DNA of 11,723 nt from Alistipes sp. UBA943 (lineage in GTDB: Bacteria; Bacteroidota; Bacteroidia; Bacteroidales; Rikenellaceae). Numbering within the stretch: the first letter of the stretch is position 1; the number at the start of each line of letters is the position of its first letter. Location of the stretch: positions 4,666 to 16,388 of the forward strand of contig DBDB01000004.1 in NCBI GenBank assembly GCA_002293345.1, written 5' to 3'. A model generated the notes under the pieces. The model ran no database searches and was not told the origin of the DNA. It worked only from the letters and a program-made list of their open reading frames with translations. Both the position numbers and the translations under genes were made by a program. This document shows positions 1-6,111 of the stretch, one piece after another.

Positions 1-19
1 AAAAGTGTACCCCAAAACC

Positions 20-45
20 TTTCGGGAGATACGTTCGTATCTCCA
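20..45 (+). repeat. Dispersed palindromic repeat, left copy
   Basis: A 13-nt block (20-32, TTTCGGGAGATAC) is followed after a 4-nt loop by GTATCTCCA (37-45). The same two blocks in the same orientation occur at 11403-11415 and 11419-11427 in the right array, where the loop is TGC instead of GTTC. The arms are therefore identical and only the loop differs. A second shared block, CGCGAGGACAAA, lies at 53-64 here and at 11561-11572 on the right. Confidence 0.8.
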
Positions 46-345
46 CTTCTTACGCGAGGACAAAGCCTGACGTTTTAGCATTCCGACTTTTCGGTTCTGT
101 GATGAGTTTCCGAAGCGTCACGAGAAACCCAATCCTAAAACACCTTTCTTAAAGGTGTCGCGACCAAAATCTCAGATCCCGAAGGGATCGTGGACGAAAA
201 GTAGGTCGGTGTGTCGAATTTATTCGTAAACAACGATATACTTTTTGAACACAAAAATTCTGAAAGAATTTGAGATTGGTGGAGCGCATAGTTCTAAGTA
301 CGAAGTACTTGTAAAGTTTTTTGGTGCCGCTTTTTTTCAAAAAAG
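25..345. repeat. Left intergenic hairpin array
   Basis: Positions 1-372 hold no credible gene; the stretch is filled with short perfect inverted repeats. Those I can read are: 25-44 (9-bp arms, loop TT), 83-94 (4 bp, loop CTTT), 140-158 (8 bp, loop CTT), 175-189 (6 bp, loop GAA), 215-226 (5 bp, loop TT), 255-271 (7 bp, loop GAA), 296-310 (6 bp, loop GAA) and 330-345 (7 bp, loop TC). Six have arms of 6 bp or more. With equal base frequencies and loops of 2-8 nt, well under one would be expected in this length (rough estimate). The arms differ from hairpin to hairpin, so this is not a tandem repeat. The array begins directly after the ygiQ stop codon. None of the hairpins is a convincing intrinsic terminator. 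Confidence 0.8.
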
Positions 346-372
346 GGGCAGTGGGAGTAAAAAACAAAGGTT

Positions 373-2061
373 TTAGGAAGAAAAGAAGAAACTTTTCTGT
401 CGTCGTTTGTCGTCGAGGGAGCGTGCGACGTAGACGGGATCACCGGTATAGGGATTCATGCCGGTGTGGAACATCACGGACGAGAGCGTCATGGGAGTAG
501 GAGTGAGATCCTGCACCTGTTCCAATGTGAAGTGGAGTTTGCCCAACACCTTGCGGGAGAGGTTTTTCATGTCGTGTTCCGTGCATCCGGGGTGTGACGA
601 GATGAAGTACGGGATGAGTTGATACGGCAGGTTCTGTTCGCGACAAATACGCATAAAATCGCCGTTCAGGTGCTCGAACAGTGCGAACGGGGGTTTGCGC
701 ATCAACTGCAGGACATGTTCCTCGGTGTGTTCGGGTGCCACTTTGAGGCGTCCCGAGGTGTGGTGGCGGATGACGGTTTCGAGATAAGGTGACTTGTCAA
801 ACAAGTCGTAACGGATACCACTGCCGATGAAAGCTTTCTTGATACCCTTGACGCTACGAATCTTTTGGTACAGATCCAACAGCGGACGGTGGTCGTTATC
901 GAGATTGGAGCACATTTTAGGATGCAAACACGAGGGGCGTCGGCACTTGAGACACACGTCACGGTCGCGTCCCCGCATGCCGTACATATTGGCCGACGGG
1001 CCTCCGACATCGGACAGGTATCCCCGGAAGTCGGGCATCAGTGTGACACGTTTCACTTCATCCAAGATGGACGTCTCGCTGCGTGCCGTGACGAATTTAC
1101 CTTGGTGTGCCGAGATGGTGCAGAAGGCGCAACCGCCGAAACATCCCCGATGGATATTGACCGAGTGTTTGATCATTTCCCACGCCGGAATGTCGCCGCG
1201 GCCCGCGTACCGCGGATGCGGTACACGTTCAAACGGCAGTTTGAACGTATTGTCGAGCTCCGTGCTCGACAATACGGGCCGCGGCGGCCGCACGACCACG
1301 AATTTATCCCCCACCGGTTCGACCAACGTGGTGTTCGTTTCGAGGAGGTTGGAGAGGGTCTCTATCTTCACGAAATTCTCGGGAAACGCGCCCTTATCCG
1401 TGACACACTCCTCGAACGAGTGCAGCATTTCCACCTCCCCGTTTTTGGGCGGTGTATCTGCTATGTACGCCACCTGGCGGAGGTTGCGCAACAGCTTGGC
1501 GTTGAATCCGTTACGCATGGCACGTGCCACCTCCTGGATCACCCCCTCGCCCATGCCATAGACCAGCAGGTCGGCACCGCTTTCGATCAGAATGGAAGGG
1601 CGAAGCTTATCCCCCCAATAGTCGTAGTGCGTCAACCGCCTCAGCGACGCCTCGATGCCGCCGATCACCACCGGCACATGTGGAAACAACCGTTTCAAGA
1701 TCTGTGTGTATACCGTCACGGCACGATCCGGACGCCGCCCCGCCTCACCCCCTGCGGTGTAGGCATCGTTACTGCGCAACCGCTTGTGTGCCGTGTAGTG
1801 ATTCACCATCGAGTCCATCGCTCCGGACGTCACACCGAAGAACAACCTCGGGGCACCCAACTTGGTGAAGTCGCGCAGGTCGTCGCGCCAGTTGGGTTGC
1901 GGTACGATCGCCACGCGATATCCCTCGGCCTCCAACAGACGCCCGATCACCGCCGCACCGAACGATGGATGATCCACATACGCATCGCCCGTGAAGAGGA
2001 TCACGTCCAGCGAATCCCACCCCCGGGCGCGAACCTCCTTAATCGTTGTCGGCAAAAACAT
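373..2061 (-). CDS. ygiQ: YgiQ-family radical SAM protein, short C-terminus
   Basis: This is a member of the YgiQ family of radical SAM proteins (UPF0313), about 562 aa from the chosen start; the reaction is not established. The N-terminus is the family opening, MFLPTTIKEVRARGWDSLDV. The [4Fe-4S]/SAM motif is CFGGCAFC, with Cys307, Cys311 and Cys314, followed by TISAHQGKF. A second cysteine-rich segment (CLKCRRPSC...C) follows, also typical. I chose the ATG at 2061 because the family begins with LPTT; an upstream in-frame start at 2112 would add 17 unlikely residues. The start overlaps the rluD 3' end by 23 nt, suggesting translational coupling. The protein ends right after KSFFFSS, where relatives I remember continue for roughly 30 residues beginning FFFWY; the stop abuts the hairpin array. 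Three perfect hairpins lie at 1207-1273 inside the gene. Confidence 0.93.
   Translation of the reverse strand: MFLPTTIKEVRARGWDSLDVILFTGDAYVDHPSFGAAVIGRLLEAEGYRVAIVPQPNWRDDLRDFTKLGAPRLFFGVTSGAMDSMVNHYTAHKRLRSNDAYTAGGEAGRRPDRAVTVYTQILKRLFPHVPVVIGGIEASLRRLTHYDYWGDKLRPSILIESGADLLVYGMGEGVIQEVARAMRNGFNAKLLRNLRQVAYIADTPPKNGEVEMLHSFEECVTDKGAFPENFVKIETLSNLLETNTTLVEPVGDKFVVVRPPRPVLSSTELDNTFKLPFERVPHPRYAGRGDIPAWEMIKHSVNIHRGCFGGCAFCTISAHQGKFVTARSETSILDEVKRVTLMPDFRGYLSDVGGPSANMYGMRGRDRDVCLKCRRPSCLHPKMCSNLDNDHRPLLDLYQKIRSVKGIKKAFIGSGIRYDLFDKSPYLETVIRHHTSGRLKVAPEHTEEHVLQLMRKPPFALFEHLNGDFMRICREQNLPYQLIPYFISSHPGCTEHDMKNLSRKVLGKLHFTLEQVQDLTPTPMTLSSVMFHTGMNPYTGDPVYVARSLDDKRRQKSFFFSS
1207..1273. repeat. Three abutting perfect hairpins inside ygiQ
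   Basis: Three perfect inverted repeats follow one another with no spacer. The first is 1207-1224 (7-bp arms GTACCGC/GCGGTAC, loop GGAT). The second is 1225-1248 (10-bp arms ACGTTCAAAC/GTTTGAACGT, loop GGCA). The third is 1249-1273 (10-bp arms ATTGTCGAGC/GCTCGACAAT, loop TCCGT). They encode residues about 263-285, a segment (TELD..F.LP..RVPHP.Y) that aligns with relatives as I recall them without a clear insertion. The palindromes must therefore come largely from codon choice or conversion, not from added residues. Confidence 0.92.
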
Positions 2062-3196
2062 CGGCAGATGCGTGATAAGTATCCCACTTAGCCAGTACGG
2101 CCTTGAAATCATCCGGAAGTTCGCTCTCGAACTCCATTCGTGCGCCCGTCACGGGATGCGTGAATCCCAACGAACGCGCATGCAGTGCGTGTCGCGGCAT
2201 CAGCGCGAAACAGTTCTCGATAAACTGCTTGTACTTCGAGAATGTGGTACCTTTCAGAATCCGGTCACCGCCGTAGCGTTCGTCGTTGAACAACGGGTGA
2301 CCGATATATTGCATGTGCACCCGGATCTGATGTGTGCGTCCCGTCTCCAAGCGACACTCGACCAACGTCACATATCCGTACCGTTTCAATACCCTATAAT
2401 GTGTCACCGCATGCTTGCCGTCAGACCCGTCCGGGAAGACCCACATATTCTGACGATCCTTCGGGTTGCGCCCGATGTGACCCGTGATGGTACCCTCGTC
2501 CGTGTCGAAATTGCCCCACACCAGCGCCACATACACACGCGACGTCGTGTGGTCGAAAAATTGCTTCGCCAGACGTGCGTGTGCCGTTTCGTTCTTCGCC
2601 ACCACCAACAACCCCGAGGTGTTCTTGTCGATTCGATGCACCAATCCGGCACGGACGTCGGAAAGGGAATTTTCGGAATTTTGGGGAGCAGATTTGGCCG
2701 CGCCGCCGCAATGAGGAGGGCGGGACGTACAAGACGTACTTCCCCCCGACGAAGAGCAAGAAGCGGTCGAAGGTGCCCCCAAAAAACGGAAAGCCAGAGC
2801 GTTTACGAGGGTGCCCGAGTAATTCCCATGCCCCGGATGCACGACCAGACCGGCTGGTTTGTCGACGATCAGCAGCTCGTCATCCTCATACGGAACCACC
2901 AACGGAATATCCTCGGCAATGATCTCGACTTCACGTTTCGGGTAGGGCATCACGATCGCCACCCGATCCCCCGGCTTGACTTTGTAGCTCGATTTGGCCG
3001 CCGCGCCGTTCACCAGAATGTTACCCGCATCGGCAGCGGTCTGTATGCGGTTGCGCGAGCAGTTCTCCATGTGTCCGGCGAGGAATTTATCCAAACGCAT
3101 CAATCCTTGACCCTTGTCGGCCGTTAGGGAATAGTGCTCATAAAGTTCATCCGAACCCTCCTCCAAATCGAAGGATGTATCTTCCGTTGTTTTCAA
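2039..3196 (-). CDS. rluD: RluD/RluA-family pseudouridine synthase with internal insert
   Basis: This enzyme isomerises uridine to pseudouridine in RNA; the family member it most resembles, RluD, acts on 23S rRNA helix 69. An S4 RNA-binding domain lies near residues 31-95 (RLDKFLAG...VNG), then the catalytic domain with HRIDKNTSGLLVVAKN, where Asp190 is the expected nucleophile. The C-terminus carries ETGRTHQIRVHMQYIGHPLFND, a strong family signature. No ATG precedes the conserved ELYEH segment. A TTG at 3196, four nt after the PASTA-gene stop, fits the family start best; a TTG at 3220 is the alternative, and the ATG at 3100 would remove conserved residues. An unusual Ser/Gly/Cys-rich insert lies at 2652-2782. 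The target rRNA position cannot be read from sequence. Confidence 0.93.
   Translation of the reverse strand: MKTTEDTSFDLEEGSDELYEHYSLTADKGQGLMRLDKFLAGHMENCSRNRIQTAADAGNILVNGAAAKSSYKVKPGDRVAIVMPYPKREVEIIAEDIPLVVPYEDDELLIVDKPAGLVVHPGHGNYSGTLVNALAFRFLGAPSTASCSSSGGSTSCTSRPPHCGGAAKSAPQNSENSLSDVRAGLVHRIDKNTSGLLVVAKNETAHARLAKQFFDHTTSRVYVALVWGNFDTDEGTITGHIGRNPKDRQNMWVFPDGSDGKHAVTHYRVLKRYGYVTLVECRLETGRTHQIRVHMQYIGHPLFNDERYGGDRILKGTTFSKYKQFIENCFALMPRHALHARSLGFTHPVTGARMEFESELPDDFKAVLAKWDTYHASADVFADND
2652..2782 (-). other. Low-complexity in-frame insert in rluD
   Basis: Between ALAFRF and AGLVHRID the protein has about 40 residues rich in Ser, Gly, Cys, Ala and Pro. Bacteroidales relatives, as I remember them, have about 10-12 there, so roughly 30 look extra. 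The DNA differs in texture from the rest of the gene: a direct repeat GGAATTTT at 2666-2683, a tandem GACGTAC at 2724-2739, and a quasi-palindrome at 2722-2744 (GGGA and GTAC pairing with GTAC and TCCC across one C/T mismatch, loop AAGAC). The reading frame stays open, and both flanking catalytic segments are intact, so the product is probably functional with an exposed loop. Confidence 0.7.
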
Positions 3197-3200
3197 TCCG

Positions 3201-4178
3201 TTAGAAAAAATCGTCCGCAAAGGGTGTTTCAGCGGGTTGGTTGTCGAAACTGAAATCCGTCACGGGATTGGCGCGCGACATGCTGTCGATCAGCGCACGT
3301 GCCACAGAGTCGCGACGCTCCTGTTCGATACGTTGCAACTCCTCGGCACCGGCACGATACTGTCCATCGGCGATCTTGCCCTGCTTCTCCACCTTCTTCA
3401 TGTCGAGGGTCAGCTTCAACGACACCTCCGTGCCGACCGTCATGTGGCGTCCCGCGGCGGGCGATTGCGAGTAAACACGCGCATCCTTCTGATTCAGCAG
3501 CGTGATGCCGCGATCGAACTCCACCTTGCCGATGTTGAATCCCTGCTCCCAGAGGCGGCTCTTGGCCTGATGCAACCCGTCACCCACCACCTTCGGAATG
3601 GCTGTGGCGACGTAACCGCTGCGCCCCACGTGTAACGTCACACCCGACCCCTGCGGCAGTTCCAACTTGCTCGCCGACGTAATACGGCGGTCGCCCACGT
3701 ACTCCTCCAACACGTAATTGGTCGCCATATCGGGCTTGTAGATGATCTTCTCGATACCGAGCCCCGCCACCTCCAACATATTTTTCGCCTGACGCAACGA
3801 TCCTCCCGCCACGTATGGCACACGTACCATCCGTTGTGTGTGGGCATTGATGGTGATGTACACCGTGCGTCCGGGTTTCACGTTCACTCCCGCCTCGGGA
3901 AGTTGATCGAGTACCGTGCCACCTTCATAGGCTGCCACATACAACGAGTCATTCACCCGCAAATCCAGGTCGCTGCGACGCGCTAACTGTCGAGCCTGCT
4001 CGACAGGCATGCCCGTAAGAACGGGCACAGTGCGTTGCGCACTGTGGCGCGTCCCCAGGAGCAGCAGCACGTGTATCACCAGTGCAGACACAACCAACAG
4101 ACCCAACAAAATAACGAGATGTTTCACGAACGGTGCCCGCTCACCCAGTTTCGTCCAAAGTTTCTTCAACGTTTCCAT
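3201..4178 (-). CDS. PASTA-domain membrane protein
   Basis: This is a bitopic membrane protein of about 325 aa: a short basic cytoplasmic N-terminus, one transmembrane helix at about 19-41, then three extracytoplasmic PASTA repeats at about 49-110, 117-186 and 193-258, and a charged tail with probable helix (EELQRIEQERRDS). PASTA domains bind muropeptide-like ligands in the kinases and penicillin-binding proteins where they were defined, but no kinase or transpeptidase domain is present here. Stand-alone PASTA proteins next to an RluD-type gene are familiar in Bacteroidales. I chose the ATG at 4178 (METLKK); a GTG at 4193 is in frame but overlaps the -7 element. The gene is first of a run with rluD and ygiQ. 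Three hairpins at 3987-4046 fall in residues 45-64, between the membrane helix and PASTA repeat 1. Confidence 0.9.
   Translation of the reverse strand: METLKKLWTKLGERAPFVKHLVILLGLLVVSALVIHVLLLLGTRHSAQRTVPVLTGMPVEQARQLARRSDLDLRVNDSLYVAAYEGGTVLDQLPEAGVNVKPGRTVYITINAHTQRMVRVPYVAGGSLRQAKNMLEVAGLGIEKIIYKPDMATNYVLEEYVGDRRITSASKLELPQGSGVTLHVGRSGYVATAIPKVVGDGLHQAKSRLWEQGFNIGKVEFDRGITLLNQKDARVYSQSPAAGRHMTVGTEVSLKLTLDMKKVEKQGKIADGQYRAGAEELQRIEQERRDSVARALIDSMSRANPVTDFSFDNQPAETPFADDFF
3987..4046. repeat. Three hairpins inside the PASTA gene
   Basis: The first, 3987-4006, has 9-bp arms CTGTCGAGC/GCTCGACAG and loop CT. The second, 4010-4027, has 7-bp arms TGCCCGT/ACGGGCA and loop AAGA. The third, 4026-4046, has 9-bp arms CACAGTGCG/CGCACTGTG and loop TTG, overlapping the second by 2 nt. 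The first two are 3 nt apart. The encoded peptide (TRHSAQRTVPVLTGMPVEQA) looks like an ordinary family segment, so I see no clear insertion. Confidence 0.92.
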
Positions 4179-4182
4179 GTCG

Positions 4183-4190
4183 CAAAGATA
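4183..4190 (-). promoter_or_regulatory. -7 element of PASTA-rluD-ygiQ operon
   Basis: On the minus strand TATCTTTG matches the Bacteroidota -7 consensus TAnnTTTG exactly. It ends 4 nt before the chosen ATG at 4178, which would make the transcript leaderless or nearly so. I see no good TTTG -33 element at the usual 19-21 nt spacing. Confidence 0.55.
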
Positions 4191-4222
4191 CACTTTTTCT
4201 TTACGCCTCTACTCAACCGTCC

Positions 4223-4270
4223 CTTTCGTTAGAAGAAAGTGACAGTTTCGTCAAAGAAAAAGCGACAGTT
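4223..4270. repeat. Repeat remnant in PASTA-queA spacer
   Basis: The 103-nt spacer between queA and the PASTA gene has an inverted repeat at 4223-4239 (CTTTC/GAAAG, loop GTTAGAA) and two direct copies of AAGYGACAGTT (4237-4247, 4260-4270). The right array carries the same 11-mer TTAGAAGAAAG (4229-4239 here, 11380-11390 there). It also has one reverse copy of the second motif at 11367-11377, again next to a CTTTC...GAAAG hairpin. The spacer thus seems to hold a partial copy of the right-array element. Confidence 0.65.
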
Positions 4271-4281
4271 GTGGACAGAAA

Positions 4282-5331
4282 CTACAAGATCAGCATCGCG
4301 TCGCCGTAGGTGCCGAATCTGTACCCTTCTTCTTTGGCGATTTTATAGGCATCCATGACACGGTCGTAACCCCCGAATGCCGCCACCATCATCAGTTGCG
4401 TCGAGAAGGGCAACTGGAAATTGGTGATCATCGCATCGGCGACCGAGAATTCGTATGGCGAGAAGATAAATTTATTGGTCCACCCCTCCATGGGCTTGAT
4501 GCGTCCGCCCGTCGACACGGCTGTTTCGAGTGTCCGCATGACAGTCGTACCGACCGAGATCACTTTGCCACCCTTTTCACGTGTCGTGTTGACGCGATGG
4601 GCGGTATCGGCATCGACAGCGAACTGTTCCGAATCGACTTTGTGTTTGGACAGGTCCTCGACGTCCACGGTTCGGAAGTTGCCGAGCCCGACGTGCAACG
4701 TGACGAACGCCTTTTCGATCCCCTTGATGTCCATTCGTTTGAAGAGGTGTTTCGAGAAGTGGAGTCCTGCGGTCGGTGCGGCAACGGCACCCTCTTTTTC
4801 GGCATAGATGGTCTGGTAACGATCCACATCCACCTCCTCGACTTTTTCGCGTACCCATTTCGGAAGGGGTGTTTCGCCCAACTTGAACAGCGTCTCTTTG
4901 AACTCCTCGTACGATCCGTCGAACAGGAACCGGAGCGTGCGTCCGCGCGACGTGGTGTTGTCGATCACCTCGGCAACCAACAGGTCGTCGTCACCGAAAT
5001 AGAGTTTGTTGCCGATACGGATCTTGCGTGCCGGATCGACCAGCACATCCCACAGACGCAACTCGCGATTCAACTCGCGCAACAGAAAGATTTCGATCTC
5101 GGCACCGGTCTTCTCTTTGTTGCCGTACAGGCGTGCCGGGAAGACTTTCGTATCGTTAAACACGAACAGGTCTCGTTCGTCGAAATATTCGATAATATCG
5201 CGGAACGTTCGGTGTTCGATGCTTCCCTCTTTGCGATTGACGACCATCAGGCGTGACTCGTCACGGTTGTCGGCCGGATAGTGGGCCAGCAACTCGGCAG
5301 GGAAATCGTATGCGTATTGGGATAGCTTCAT
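4282..5331 (-). CDS. queA: tRNA preQ1(34) S-adenosylmethionine ribosyltransferase-isomerase QueA
   Basis: QueA transfers and isomerises the ribosyl part of S-adenosylmethionine onto preQ1 in the wobble position (34) of tRNAs, giving epoxyqueuosine on the way to queuosine. The 349-aa product has the usual family length and opening (MKLSQYAYDFP..LLA.YP...RDESRLMVV). It carries the signature AAPTAGLHF at 184-192, VTLHVGLGNFRTV, and near the C-terminus the segment MITNFQLPFSTQLMMVAAFGGYD. The ATG at 5331 is the family start. It follows truB by 93 nt, in which I found no TAnnTTTG element, so it may be transcribed with truB or from a promoter I do not recognise. Unlike its neighbours it contains no tight hairpin run. 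Confidence 0.97.
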   Translation of the reverse strand: MKLSQYAYDFPAELLAHYPADNRDESRLMVVNRKEGSIEHRTFRDIIEYFDERDLFVFNDTKVFPARLYGNKEKTGAEIEIFLLRELNRELRLWDVLVDPARKIRIGNKLYFGDDDLLVAEVIDNTTSRGRTLRFLFDGSYEEFKETLFKLGETPLPKWVREKVEEVDVDRYQTIYAEKEGAVAAPTAGLHFSKHLFKRMDIKGIEKAFVTLHVGLGNFRTVDVEDLSKHKVDSEQFAVDADTAHRVNTTREKGGKVISVGTTVMRTLETAVSTGGRIKPMEGWTNKFIFSPYEFSVADAMITNFQLPFSTQLMMVAAFGGYDRVMDAYKIAKEEGYRFGTYGDAMLIL

Positions 5332-5424
5332 GGGTTGTTTACGTTAAATCTTTATAATTGTTTCGCAGCTTTGATAGGGCTGTTTCGGGAAAGAGCCAAT
5401 AGTGTAATTCTAAAAAACTGAGTA

Positions 5425-6111
5425 TCAAATTGTTACCTGGGTAATTCCGGTTAGAAATTCTTCCAAATTTTGTGCCGTATTTTCATCGAACCGACCGCTT
5501 CGCGTGCGGCGCAGGGAGGTCAAATGTCCACCGCTATCGAGGGCCTCGCCGATCTCGTGCGCCAGGGAGCGAATGTACGTTCCTTTGCTGCACGTCACCC
5601 GAATCCGCACCCGCGGCAGGTCGAACTCCAGCAGTTCGATGTCGTAAATATGTATCAGCGCCTTGCGCATCTCCACTTCCTCACCGGCACGTGCCAATTC
5701 ATAGGCACGTACCCCCTCTACTTTCTTGGCAGAGTAGAGGGGCGGCGTCTGCAGACGCTGGCCGGTGAGGGATTTCAGCACCTCCAAGACCGCTTCGCGC
5801 GTGACGTGTTCATACGGATAGGTCTTGTCCACCGGATGTTCCAGGTCGTGGCTCGGCGTGGTGGCACCCAGCATCACGTCCGCCACATACTCCTTCTCCT
5901 CGGCTTGCAGGGCATCGACCTGCTTGGTCGCCTTACCGATACAGACGAGCAAAATCCCGGTGGCCAGTGGGTCCAACGTACCGGCATGCCCCACCTTGAT
6001 CTTACGCGGATGCCCCGCCCGTTGGAGCGTGTATTTGATCTTCCTCACCACATCAGAGGAGGTCCAGCCTAATGGCTTGTCTATGACAGCTATATGATCT
6101 TCAAAATTCAT
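5425..6111 (-). CDS. truB: tRNA pseudouridine(55) synthase TruB
   Basis: TruB makes the universal pseudouridine at position 55 in the T-loop of elongator tRNAs. The 228-aa product has the catalytic motif GHAGTLDPLATG with Asp47 as nucleophile, the substrate-loop motif QTPPLYSAKKVEGVRAYELA, and the CSKGTYIRSLAHEIG segment, all in family order. The ATG at 6111 gives the expected start (DHIAVIDKPLGWTSSDVV) and overlaps the uppP stop as ATGA, so the two are probably translationally coupled. Length is at the short end, lacking a C-terminal PUA domain, as is common outside gammaproteobacteria. A run of palindromes (5686-5758) lies across the most conserved substrate-loop segment. Confidence 0.97.
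   Translation of the reverse strand: MNFEDHIAVIDKPLGWTSSDVVRKIKYTLQRAGHPRKIKVGHAGTLDPLATGILLVCIGKATKQVDALQAEEKEYVADVMLGATTPSHDLEHPVDKTYPYEHVTREAVLEVLKSLTGQRLQTPPLYSAKKVEGVRAYELARAGEEVEMRKALIHIYDIELLEFDLPRVRIRVTCSKGTYIRSLAHEIGEALDSGGHLTSLRRTRSGRFDENTAQNLEEFLTGITQVTI
5686..5758. repeat. Palindrome run over the conserved TruB motif
   Basis: Three inverted repeats lie in 73 nt. 5689-5710 has 7-bp arms ACGTGCC/GGCACGT and an 8-nt loop; its left arm is also part of the perfect palindrome GGCACGTGCC at 5686-5695. 5713-5742 has 9-bp arms CCCCTCTAC/GTAGAGGGG and a 12-nt loop. 5745-5758 is the 14-nt perfect palindrome GCGTCTGCAGACGC. They encode the conserved QTPPLYSAKK..G.RAYELAR segment with no inserted residues. 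Confidence 0.88.

Noticed and set aside
330..345. Intrinsic terminator for ygiQ
   Set aside because: The stem is almost all A-T pairs (CTTTTTT/AAAAAAG), so it is too weak, and there is no GC stem followed by a T-tract on the minus strand.
1..372. CRISPR array or tandem repeat
   Set aside because: Hairpin arms differ from one another and spacing is irregular; there is no constant repeat with unique spacers.
791..807. Isolated 7-bp hairpin (loop CAA) in ygiQ, and similar single ones at 8166-8179, 8343-8355, 6152-6164 and 9615-9626
   Set aside because: Stems of 5-7 bp standing alone are expected by chance several times in a window of this size, so they are not counted as evidence.
865..2091. 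Long open frame opposite ygiQ (408 codons), and similar long frames opposite rluD and queA
   Set aside because: The other strand carries full conserved family motifs; the opposite frames are shadows of a GC-rich coding strand.
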